This document shows, one piece after another, positions 1 through 9,990 of a stretch of DNA of 64,000 nucleotides (the first letter of the stretch is position 1; each line of letters starts with the position of its first letter). Made by a program: the position numbers and the translations under genes. The stretch lies in the NCBI GenBank assembly GCA_963930645.1, contig OZ005652.1:315090652-315154651 (forward strand). Reading direction: 5' to 3'. Source of the stretch: Salticus scenicus. Taxonomy: Eukaryota > Arthropoda > Arachnida > Araneae > Salticidae. Under the pieces are notes generated by a model. The model ran no database searches and was not told where the DNA came from. It saw only the letters and a list, made by a program, of their open reading frames with translations.

Positions 1-510
1 TAACGTGAAAATTCAAAAAGTTATCATCAATAGAAGGAAGTAAATTTCCATTCTAAACAAAAAATAACAGATGAAGAGAAAGGTGAACAATTTTAACCAT
101 ATTTATTTACATTCAAGGTACTGTGCAACCGCGAAAAGATGGCACACGACCTTGGAATAGTTCATTTTAGAGAAGGGGCGGCCGAATGAAATGCAAATTA
201 TGCTTGGCAGTTATTTTCGCCAAACAATTCGTTGACTTACCAGCTTCTTTGGCACCTATACGAGCAGTCAAAGTGTCTATTGTTGCTAATTAAATAGAAA
301 ATTGCTAAATTTTTGTTGATTTAAATATTGTTTTAGATATTTCTTATAATTTTTTTTTATCAGATATGCAGAAAATCGATAAAACAAAATAGCTTTAAAC
401 ATTGCTTATAATTTGTGTTCACATGTATGTTTATTTCTAGTATTTAAATTAATTGAATCCTTAAAATTTACTCGTTTAGCTTTTAACTTCTCGAAATATA
501 CGTAAAACAG

Positions 511-542
<32 letters not shown>

Positions 543-1364
543 TCACTATCATGATTAGTTCAATTATTTAAATCTAAAAATATATCATAATTGAATGATT
601 TGTAAATATTAACTATTGTGATTAATTAAATTTCTTCCTTTCTACTTTTATTACAACCATTATATGATTATGTCATGTTATTTAATGACAATTACAATAA
701 TTTAATGTTTATTTTATCAAAATTGTAATGGTATTAATCATGGTTTCTTTTATTTCATACACTGTAGAAATAAACTTTTTAAAAGTTTAATTAAGTTACC
801 TCTTTCATCCCTTTCTGCTGATAATGTTTGTACTTAAAAATTACTTCTCGGAAGCCATTAAGATTACTTTATTTTAAAAAATCAGAATTTCTTTTTGCAT
901 GTTATTTGATCGCCGAAACTTTAAAATTTGTAAACAATAGTACCTCCGAACACTTCTTTTAAATAGTAATTAAAAATACCTCCAAATATTAAGTTTATCA
1001 ACAACTTCAAATTATAATTCCACACTAAGAAACGAGCTAACAACGCCAAATCTGGAAACCACTCTACTTTGTGTTACCATGGAAACACAACCTCTCACCT
1101 TATTTCACTAATGGAAACATCTGAAAACACGTGATTCGTGTGCCAAGTTATCGCGGTTGTACAATACACGATATTATTATTGATTTAATGAATATAAAAA
1201 TTTCGGTAACACAATTCCTAATGTTAAAAAAATTTAGATTTTTAATGAAAAATGCTTTTTACTGCAGTATTCACTGTCCCTTTTAATTTTAGATATCCCA
1301 ACAATACTAGGATGTTAAAGTGGCATGATTCGCATTTTGAAATATTGAAATATCACCAAATCCC

Positions 1365-1366
<2 letters not shown>
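1..1366. other. AT-rich non-coding DNA
   Basis: No coding sequence, RNA gene or recognisable element is visible. The stretch is AT-rich and holds one poly(T) tract at 511-537. No ORF reaches 60 codons and no domain motif is apparent. Confidence 0.6.

Positions 1367-1403
<37 letters not shown>
1367..1403. repeat. (AT)n microsatellite
   Basis: Uninterrupted AT dinucleotide run ending directly at a TA that precedes a transposon terminus (C1404). TA-rich tracts are natural targets for Tc1/mariner-type insertion. Confidence 0.95.
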
Positions 1404-1405
<2 letters not shown>

Positions 1406-2030
1406 GGATGTCCCATAATCTGTAAGCGTTTCAAAAATTCATAAAATATGAAGAAACTGGTAGAATTGAACTCAGTTTGCGAAAAATTTACTATAGAGAA
1501 AGCGAATTTTTGTAATGGAATAAAGTATAGTTAAATTTTTCGTTGATAGAGGGCGCTGAGTAACGAGAAATATCCAAATCAGAGTCCTATAAATTGCACG
1601 GTTTTACGATAAAATCATCCTTTTACCTATTTTCTTCCCACTTGTGCATCATGAAGTTTTAATTGCGATGCTTACTTGGTAGATAATGCGTTATTGGTGA
1701 AGATATTTTCCGTGAGCTAGAATCGCCGACTGAAGCTATAATTAACGGTCTTGTAACTCGTTCACAAACGGTGATTTGTAGTGATGGCGAACACATAGAA
1801 TAGAAATAATATGCCTGTAAACATTTACAATGAAATAAATATACTTTTTCAGGGAAATTTGCGATTTGATCACCTGCAGCTCCCTCTATCGATGAAATTT
1901 TTAACTATTTTTTGCCTTACCAAAATAATCCAATTCATAAGAATAACTGTTCCCCAAATTACGTTCAAATCTTAAATTCCTTCAATAATTATGAATTTTT
2001 AAAATGTCTACAATTTTATGGGACACCTGG
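1404..2030. mobile_element. TIR element, copy 1 of a two-copy family
   Basis: The termini are inverted: the left end CCGGATGTCCCATAA matches the reverse complement of the right end, CCAGGTGTCCCATAA, and similarity continues inward. TA dinucleotides flank both sides (1402-1403 and 2031-2032), as expected for a Tc1/mariner-type element. At 627 bp it is too short to encode a transposase and none is visible. A second copy lies at 49375-50055, and the two share internal blocks, such as the GAGGGCGCT region near 1550 and the ATGCCTGTAAACATTTAC region near 1815. It is more decayed than the second copy. I infer a non-autonomous element; the superfamily rests on the TA target and the terminus style. 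Confidence 0.75.
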
Positions 2031-2261
2031 TATATTGCAAGCAAAAAGAAAATATCCTATTACTGTGGGGGAAAAAACTGACAATTTAAAAGGAAAAACA
2101 ATTCTGTCGGTTCATGTCGTTGGTATAATCAGTAAATGTACTGCAATGAAACTTGTTGCTCCTACCTGTGTAAATCATGGTGCCAGGGCAAAGCTCCTAG
2201 CTACAAAACTGAAGAATAAGTGTTCGAAACTCATCAAAGCATTTATACGGAATAATTTTTA

Positions 2262-2690
2262 ACTACACATGTGCTAGCTTTCAAAAAAAAATACATTTGC
2301 ATAATTTAGTAACCAAAAGTATTCAGTAACTTATATTAAAACCCTAACCAAATATCGTGTAAATTAAAAAAGTTATGAGAGATAGAATGAACAGAATTAC
2401 AGTTTTTCTCGAAAAAAAAATGGTAGAGGGTTTTATAAATATTTATTTACAATCATCGAACAGTGTATTACCATTGGGCATTGATTGAGTCAAAATAAAG
2501 ATGTGAGTAAAATTCCCTATAGTTTAATTTTTATTTCGAGAGAACCGAAATTGTAATCATTCTATCGCTCATAACTTTTTGAATTTACACGATATTTGTT
2601 TGGGGTTTTCATGTAAGTTGCTCAATACTTTTGGCTGTTAAATTATGCAAATGGGATTTTTAAAAAATTAGCGCATGCGTTTTTTAAAAT
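2262..2690. mobile_element. Palindromic fold-back MITE
   Basis: The left arm (about 2262-2415) is the approximate reverse complement of the right arm (about 2537-2690). Matching blocks include ATTTGCATAATTTAG against TTAAATTATGCAAAT, and AAATATCGTGTAAATT against AATTTACACGATATTT. The arms are roughly 130-150 bp and surround a central segment of about 120 bp. No ORF is present. The structure fits a miniature inverted-repeat element; the exact ends and target duplication are not clear because the flanks are AT-rich. Confidence 0.75.
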
Positions 2691-2837
2691 TATTTAATAA
2701 AAATGATCATATTTTGTAAGATATTTAACATTTTTGGACTCTGATTGCAGTATACTGTGTCTAATGTAGTATAGTAAATTTTCTAAAAATGTCTTTGCTC
2801 TGTGTCTAATACCATAAGTGGTATAATTAAAAAGTAA

Positions 2838-2863
2838 TTTTTTTTTTTTTTTTTTTTTTTTCC

Positions 2864-2898
<35 letters not shown>
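2838..2898. repeat. poly(T) followed by poly(A)
   Basis: About 24 T are followed after seven bases by about 30 A. The pair forms a potential T:A hairpin directly upstream of the mariner element at 2918. Similar tracts recur through the window. Confidence 0.9.
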
Positions 2899-2901
<3 letters not shown>

Positions 2902-2917
2902 TATCTCCATGAATATA

Positions 2918-3848
2918 CGAGGTGTGGCTATTAAATAACGAGACTATTGCTGTAAAACATTTTGTTTTAAATTTATACATATTTAATTATTATCACCTTC
3001 AATATACACCCCTCCTCTATCCCTACAACGCTCCATGCGAGTTTTCCATTGTTCGAAACAGTGCTAGAAGTCTTGTCCTGTAAGCTTCTGCATGAGGCGT
3101 GCCGCTTTTTTTTTCACAGCTTTAACTGACTCAAATCATGTTCCTTTTAATGCAGATTAAACTTTGGGGAACGGATAAAAGTCACATGGGGCCAGGTCAA
3201 GCGAATAAGGCGAATGGTCTAAAACTGGGATGTTGTATTTGGCTAGCAACGCCTTGACAGACAATGACGTGTGAGCCGGCGTGTTGTCTTGATGGAGAAC
3301 CCATGACTTGTTCTTCCACAATTCGGGCCGTTTTTTCCTTACCCCTTCACGGAGTTGAGCAAGCACCTCAAGATAGTAATGTTGATTAATAGTTTGACAT
3401 TTAGGAACCCAGTGAAGGTACACAATAGCATGAATGTCGAGAAAAAGGATCATCATCGCTTTGAATTTCGGTCATCATCTCCAAAGTCTTCTCAGCCATC
3501 TTAGAAACGCTTGAACCACTCATAAACTCGCGTACGTGATAAACATTCATCGCCATAAACTTGTTTTAATGAAAGATAAGCTTCACTAGGGGTTTTACCA
3601 AGTTTCACGTGAAATTTCACGACAATTCGTTACTCTACTTTTACACTTATCCCGTTTTTTCGGCAAAACGAAACAAACACCTCTTACACAAATGAAGGTT
3701 ACGGCCAGACTGATTTCTCTACAAACACGGGAGGTGCTGCAATCGAAAGAGAAGGCTTTACGCTACACAACTGTCGGTCGTTCGGATTTGGCGCATATGT
3801 AGTTCATCTGTAGCTGCAATAGTCTCGTTATTTAATAGCCACACCTCG
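2918..3848 (-). mobile_element. Deleted mariner element with intact termini
   Basis: The left terminus CGAGGTGTGGCTATTAAATA and the right terminus are near-perfect inverted repeats of about 32 bp. TA dinucleotides lie outside both (2916-2917 and 3849-3850), which is the mariner target signature. At 931 bp it is shorter than the usual length of about 1.3 kb. The deficit is explained by an internal loss inside the transposase reading frame. Because both termini are preserved, such a copy could in principle be moved by an active relative; nothing here shows that it was. Confidence 0.9.
2945..3640 (-). pseudogene. mariner transposase, internally deleted
   Basis: Mariner transposases cut and paste DNA at TA sites using a D,D34D catalytic core. 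The minus strand first encodes the N-terminal HTH part (about 3620-3480; the GKTPSEAY and SRTRVYEWFKRF motifs), then jumps to the catalytic half at 3456-3157. That half carries LFLDIH (first Asp), HQDN (second) and LAPCD (third), with exactly 34 residues between the last two. The C-terminal tail (FNSHTS) can be followed to about 2940. Stops interrupt the HTH part, a frameshift lies between the parts, and roughly a third of the protein is missing between the HTH and the first Asp. It is not functional as read. Confidence 0.92.
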
Positions 3849-4488
3849 TATGTGGTAGCCTCATACAAATTTGTACAGATAATGAGAAAAAATCTCATAA
3901 TCAGCCAAAACGCATTTCAAACATAATTTTTTTCAGGATGATCCAAAACATTTTTATCTTTGTTTACTTTTTTACTGGTTCCCCTTTTCTCTTCAGGATA
4001 CAACCTTTGCTGAAATGTATGAGGTATAACATGTTCTTTACCCTCCCAAAGTTTTAGGATGGTTCCTAAAGTACTTTCCTAGATATTTGACAAAACGTCT
4101 AAATTCGAAAGTGTCCAAATACTTATTGGTAGATAATGTATATAAGTCAGAGAAAGCAGAAAAATTGGATTTTTTTTTAAACCCTTGTGTCTTCAGGAAT
4201 ATTCTTGGCAATAACATAAAAATAAATATAAATATTTAAAGTAATCGACATAATCTCATGCTAGAACTACAACGCACTTCAATGTTTTCTTTTTATAAGA
4301 TGATACCGAACCTTTTCTTTCCATTTCAATATTTTACTTGTCTCCTTTTTGTTTTCAGGATAAAAACTTTTGCTGAAATATCTGAGGTATAACATGTTCT
4401 TTGCACAACTGACAATTTAGGAAAACTCATCAAGTAACTCATCAAAAAACCTTTCGAGAACAGTGTTGTTTGTGACACTTTTTTCATG

Positions 4489-4513
4489 TATATATATATA
4501 TATATATATATAT
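4489..4513. repeat. (TA)n microsatellite
   Basis: Uninterrupted TA dinucleotide run. Confidence 0.95.
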
Positions 4514-6345
4514 TCATGCATTTAATAATATCAGTCATTTTAAACCACGTTTCTTCTGAAAAGTATTATAGCAGTTATTTAATTGCAAAGTGCCATTTGT
4601 TTTTTTAAGAAGATTTGTAAAGATAAAGTGTTTTATTAAAAATGGAAGAAAAATTAAACGGCGTTATTTTACTGTAATTTTGAAACATTCAAACTGTGAT
4701 GTTTGCTATATTCATGTGTTACATGAGCCTTTTTAACAAACTTAAAATTATTTATTATTATTTTTAGATACTTGTTTATTTGTTTTTATAATGATAAGTT
4801 ACTTTTATATTTTCAGTTACCTGCATATATTTCTAATCGCAAATTTCATTTTTATTATTGTTACTCTTGTAAATCACCATTTTATCATTTTATAAAAGCA
4901 AATACTCATGATAAAATAAGTTTAAAATATTTTTGTTATTAAAAATAAAAAAGCACTTCAAGAAATTTTTTGTGAAGTAAAATCAATTAATTTTCAATGC
5001 AAAAATGAAATAAAATTAACTGAAGTTTATTATTTTTTCTACTTTTGTATTGAATTTGTACGTATATGGTTTCTTAATTAAAGAAATTGTCAAGTCACGT
5101 AACTTAACGTGTTAAATTACATTATAAAAATTCATTAATAGTTCAAAAGTTTGAATACATATTTTTAAATTTTTCTGCGCTTTTAAAAATTAGTAATTGT
5201 ATTTTCCAGACGAGTTGCTAATTATAAACCTGTACAATTTTTCTATGTATTATTTTTCAAAGGTAATGATTTTACAGTTGACTTTCCTTTTTGAGATTCA
5301 ATTATATAAAAACAAAACTTAGAAGTACTATTAAAGAAAGAAATTAAAATTACTTTTGTAAAGAATTATTCTGATTTAATGAACATTATTAATTTTTAAA
5401 AAATCTGAATTAACTAATCTTTTCTGTTGTAGGATTTCCTTTTTTAATTTACGAAAACATATTACACAAGGAAAGTTCTGTAATGATAAAAAGGGGACTA
5501 CAATACTTTTATGTTTCTATATGTTTTAAAGACTCTTGATCATTTTAAATTTGCTTCATATGCGGTAATAATTATCGTAAATGTGTGTATGTATGCAACT
5601 GAACATCATAGCGTCTAAACAATTTATTTGATTGAGCCAAGGCTGAAAAAGTTTTCATCTCAAAACGGAACTTTTACGCCACTATTTTTTATCAAGAATT
5701 TCTGCCATATTTGTAAGTTCTTTTTCAAGATTGAATATGATAGAAATTATTGATAAAAAATGGTGACGGAAGAGCACTCTCTTGATACGAAAAATCTTGC
5801 ACCCTTGGATTGAACTGAAAATTGGTAGGTATACATCGGTAACTACCGCGCAGACTGTAGAGCTATTTATGAGAGCCAAATTTATAGTTCTTTTACAGGA
5901 GCGCAAAAAATAGTTTTTTTATTGTTACTGCCTGTGAATTTAAATTATTTTTGGTGGGCTAGAATCCAACTTTACAATCGTTTAAGATAAAATTTTAAAG
6001 CATGTTATACGCCATCATCAGCAGAACTATACATATGTGCAGAATCGTTGAACTTAGAGTTTTTTACATCTGAGGGGAGCTATTTTCACTTTAAAATTTA
6101 CAATAAAATTGTTATTAAAAAATATTTCTTATTTAAAATTTAACAAAAATAGATGTTCAATGTTATGAAATAAAGATTTTGGAAACTATTATTTTACGAG
6201 TTATTATGTAAAAAATAAAATGAAAACATAGCGTTAATGTATAGCAGAAATTTATGTTTTTAATTTGATACAATATGTCCGAATAATTTTTGTTTGTAAC
6301 TTTACCCCTGTTAACGTTTTTAATCAGGAAAGAAAATTAAACTTA
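4514..6345. other. AT-rich non-coding DNA
   Basis: No recognisable gene or element. Short ORFs on either strand have no domain motif and a composition typical of random AT-rich sequence. Confidence 0.55.
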
Positions 6346-6416
6346 TATATCTATATATGTATATCTATAATATATATAATATATATATACACACATACAT
6401 ATATGTATATATACGT
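6346..6416. repeat. Mixed TA / TATG / CA microsatellite
   Basis: A run of TATA, TATATG and ACACAC steps with interruptions; a low-complexity tract. Confidence 0.85.
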
Positions 6417-6843
6417 TGTATTCAATAAAAGTCAGACTCATTCTGAACGAAAATCATAAAAATACGCAGCTTGGTGTATTACATTTAAAAAAGGAATAGT
6501 TTAAAAAATAAATTTTGTTGAAAAGTTAAGAATTATGACATAAGGTGCTATCGGCCATGAAACTAAATAATTCACTCTTTATGGCAATTTTCACTTCGGA
6601 TGTTAATTCAGATTTTTACTGAAAACACAACTGTCATAACAGCATGAACTGACTCAAAAACAATTAATTGAAAACTAGATGTTCTTTTTCTATCATTACA
6701 GCAAATTGCTTGTAGCGCCCTCACCAGTCAAAAGTTGATGATAATTCTATTCTTTGTATTTAAAATAAATTATTGCTTTTCAAATAGCAAGGCAGCAAAT
6801 GGTTTAGTTTCTATCAAATCGTACTTTTATTATTTACACGCTA

Positions 6844-6866
6844 CAAAAAAAAAAAAAAAAAAAAAA
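6844..6866. repeat. poly(A) tract at a Tc1-like terminus
   Basis: About 23 consecutive A sit directly against the left terminal repeat of the Tc1-like element that starts at 6867. Confidence 0.9.
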
Positions 6867-8239
6867 GACGCACCAAGAAGGAGCATTGCAAATTGAACAC
6901 AAATTGACATGCATACAGATTACGAACGAAAATACAAAATCTTAAAGATTGGCTACCATCGAATGAGCATGTGACGCTGCAGCGCATCTTAACTGCGCAA
7001 TTGGTAGAATATCAAAAAGGAGGAATTTTGATTCCAGATCATAAGTTCTTTGAGAATTTTATTCCGTCTACTCAGATAGACAGTAACTATGCCTCGCATA
7101 GAGATGCGCAAACAATGTGCGCAGCTGTCAGCATTTCAGAGAGAGATGTGTAGTTGAGCTCAAAGAAGCCGGTTGGTCTAATCTGTGAACTGTTTGACAA
7201 TTGGATAGGAGCGATGCCACTGTTAGATGATATTGGAAGGAACGGGTGAACCATGGCCGAACACAGCATCATGAAGGAAGCAGTCGGCCTAGAGAGAGGA
7301 TTATTAGAACGTGAGAACCTATCAATCATCAGAGCGGTACTCAAAGCCTCAAATTCATCATTATCATCGATCCTACGTGCAACTGATACTTCAGTGACTT
7401 CAAAGACTATTAATAAGCGGCTCAGAGATTTAAGGTTGAACTCACGGAGCTCTTTGTACGGATTACTATTAAACTTTTATACTGACAAGAAAGTTTGCAG
7501 TGATATTGAGATCGTTCGAACTGGAATGTCACTGAAAGGAGTAGAACCGTCTTCAATGATGAGTCCCCCTCTGGTTTGAGCCCCGATGACCAGCAAAGAC
7601 GCGTCTGGAGACGCCCCGAAAAAAAAAGGGGGGGGATTGTCTCCAGTCATACGGCCCGACAAGAAGGAGTAATGGTCTGAAATGTCATTTCATTTAATGG
7701 CAAGACCACTTTGGTTGTCATCCATGGCATCTTTACAGCACAGCGGTACGTCAACGACATTCCACGTCTCGTTGTGTTTCCCTTCATATCATGCCATCCT
7801 GAGCATATATTTCAGCATGATAAAACTCGTCCGTGTAGGAGAGAGTTTCTACTGATTGTTTTCTTGCTTGCCCAACATTATTTCGGCCAACAAATTCACC
7901 GGATCTCTCTCCCACTGAGGACGTTTGGAGCATCATGAAAAAGGTCCTACAACCAGCTCGGAATCTTGTCAATCTAACGTAGCAATTGGACAGAATTTGG
8001 CACGATATCTCGCAAGAGTACATTTGCCAACTTTATCAATTAATTCCAAGCCGAATAACTACTTACTTACATATAGGCCAGAAGTGGACCAACGCGTTAC
8101 TGACTTGCTTATTTTGTCAGGACCTTTATCTTGATTAAATCATCCAAATTTTCTGAAACTGTAATCGTCTGTTTTTCTTCACATGTACGTTACATCTACC
8201 AATTTTCGTCTCATTCGGATAACTCCTTCTTGGTGCGTC
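6867..8239 (+). mobile_element. Tc1-like element (1.37 kb)
   Basis: The left end GACGCACCAAGAAGGAG is the exact reverse complement of the right end at 8223-8239. The interior encodes a Tc1-type transposase in the plus direction, so this is a full-length copy by extent. A related but truncated copy, with a similar CACCAAGAAGGAG terminus, lies inverted at 42360-42955. Confidence 0.88.
6970..8140 (+). pseudogene. Tc1-like transposase, frameshifted
   Basis: Tc1 transposases bind the terminal repeats through a paired HTH domain and integrate at TA using a DDE core. Here the HTH region can be read piecewise from about 7110. The ORF at 7253-7579 contains the second HTH block (SSILRATDTSVTSKTINKRL) and an SRSSLYGLL segment matching the usual SRRPLRRLPL linker. 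The catalytic half follows in other frames: a degenerate DDQRRRVWRRP-like region near 7590-7625, then LVVIHGIFTAQRYVNDI near 7711-7760. At least four frame changes and several stops are visible, and the Asp after IFQ is degraded (FQHDKTRP). It is a dead copy. Confidence 0.85.
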
Positions 8240-8299
8240 ATATTTTTTTTTTCTTTTGGTTATAGCGTATGTTCAAAATGGGTCAGTATTTTATTGGAC

Positions 8300-8345
8300 A
8301 CTCGGCATATGTATATAGTATATATATATACGTATATAGTAAAGT
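8300..8345. repeat. TA-rich microsatellite
   Basis: TATATAGTATATATATATACG low-complexity run, AT-rich and interrupted. Confidence 0.7.
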
Positions 8346-8544
8346 TAATAGCGATAGGAAATTGCATAGGTGTCACTTAATATGTTTTTGTAACCAAACA
8401 TTCAAAGAATACTTAATAATAATTTCTGTAGTGATTTTGAAGTTTTCTTTACACAAATATGCTATTTAAAATAAATATTTTAATAAATTCAAGAATTATA
8501 AATCAGTCAATTTATTTTTACAATTTAGAATAGGATATGCTTCA

Positions 8545-9120
8545 CACAGAAAAATAAGTTGGTCACAGTGACCTGGCAAAATGCTCAACTGACAATACAG
8601 AACTGACTAACCAAAAAAGCTGACTAGCCAAAAAGTGTACTTGCTGAACTAGTCACCAAATCTGAAAAGTGTACCTGTTGAACTAGTCACCAAAATTGAA
8701 AAGTGTACTGGCTGAACTAGTCATCAAAACTGAAAAGTGTACTTGCTGAACTAGTCTCAAAAACTAAAAAGTGCACTTGCTGAACTAGTCATCAAAACAC
8801 TACTCCAGACTAGGAAGGTTAATATTATCAAACAAAGATGGCTAGTCCACAATCAAAACTATCTGACCAGTAAGATTAGTCATCAACCACATCAACCACT
8901 TTAACCAGACAAGGCAAGTTAGTCAGAATCTACACTTGATTCAGATGGTTAGTCAACAGCCACCAGGTATCTGACTAAGCAAGCGAGTCAGTTTTTAATG
9001 AATATTTGAAGAGGCATGTTAATCAAGGCTATTTGCCTGACTAGCATGTCTGATAACATATGAAAAGGGAAATTAGTCTTTATTTGACTAGCTGTCTAAT
9101 AATACTTGAAGAGGAAGATT
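8545..9120. repeat. GACTA/TAGTC-rich repeat region
   Basis: Many short copies of CTGACTA, GACTAGC, TTAGTCA and ACTAGTC occur through this stretch. It includes the ordered 34-bp array at 8630-8800. Related motifs reappear at 15040-15270. No ORF is present. It resembles the subterminal repeats of a large DNA element, but no transposase is attached. Confidence 0.7.
8630..8800 (+). repeat. 34-bp tandem array, five units
   Basis: Five consecutive units of about 34-35 bp share the core GTGTACTTGCTGAACTAGTC followed by an A/C-rich tail. Units differ by a few substitutions each. Confidence 0.9.
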
Positions 9121-9134
9121 AATCCAATATATAT

Positions 9135-9215
9135 GTACAGTTGAACCTCGAAAATCCGGAATCGGCGGGACCGCGGTGATTCCAGATTTCGGAATTTTTC
9201 GGATTTTAGAGATTT
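9135..9215 (+). mobile_element. pogo/Tigger-like terminal sequence
   Basis: TACAGTTGAACCTCGAAAATC followed by CCGGAAT and GGATTTT blocks resembles the termini of pogo/Tigger elements, which begin CAGT and carry TCCGGA-type subterminal motifs. No matching opposite end or transposase was found. It is either a solo end or a relic. Confidence 0.45.
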
Positions 9216-9614
9216 ATTAAAAATTAATTTTTACGACGTAATTACATACAAAATGCAATTTGTACGCTAGTGAAAATAAACGACGATCGAATTAGCGAAT
9301 TAAATTACAAAATAGAAATACAATAGATTTAATTTAGAATTAAAATATAAACACATTAAACTATAAACTAATAAACTATTTATTTATTGAAATATACTCA
9401 AATAAAACTATAAAAAACAAAGTAATTTTTGTGTTTTTTTTTTTTTTTTTTTAAACATTTCAGCAATTTAAAGCTGATTTTTTGCAATTTAAAGCTAATG
9501 TGATTTTTTTTTTTATTATTATTATTCCGTTTTTAACTTACATGTTTTCAAAAAATAAATTCTTTAATTAACAATCAAGTAGTATAAAAATATGTAAAAT
9601 TATGACTATGTACA

Positions 9615-9765
9615 CTGTAAAAAATGCTGCAGTAAAATTACGGGCAAAGCCCGGCAGCAGAGATTCCAGACAAAGCCCGTAAAAAAACATTTAGAGGATG
9701 AATGACGTATCGCCAGTAATTTTACGTTGCGATGAAACATACAGCCAACCTGTAATAAAAGTAGT
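9615..9765. repeat. ACGGGCAAAGCCCG-rich repeat start
   Basis: This segment begins CACTGTAAAAAATGCTGCAG and contains inverted TTACGGGCAAAGCCCG-type blocks ahead of the tandem units at 9765-9990. It may be the end of an element. No coding content is present. Confidence 0.45.
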
Positions 9766-9990
9766 ATTGCCCGTAAAATTAAAAGAGAGCTCGGTATATT
9801 AAAATAGTAGCACTGCCTGTAAAATTAGAAGGCATCTTGGTATGTTAAAATAGTAGTGTTGCCCGTAAAATTAAAATAGAACCTTGTGTGTTAAAATAGT
9901 ATTGCCCGTAAAATTAGAAGGCTGTTCAGTATGTTAAAAAAAAAAAAAAAAAAAAAAGTACTAATGCTCGTCAAATTAAGGGAGTTTTGT
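9765..9990 (+). repeat. 46-bp tandem array, about five units
   Basis: Each unit starts with TTGCCCGTAAAATTA and ends with a GTATGTTAAAATAGTA-like segment. Spacing between CCCGTAAAATTA cores is about 43-47 bp. One unit is expanded by a 20-base poly(A) tract (about 9938-9957). The last unit is degenerate (TGCTCGTCAAATTA). Confidence 0.85.
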
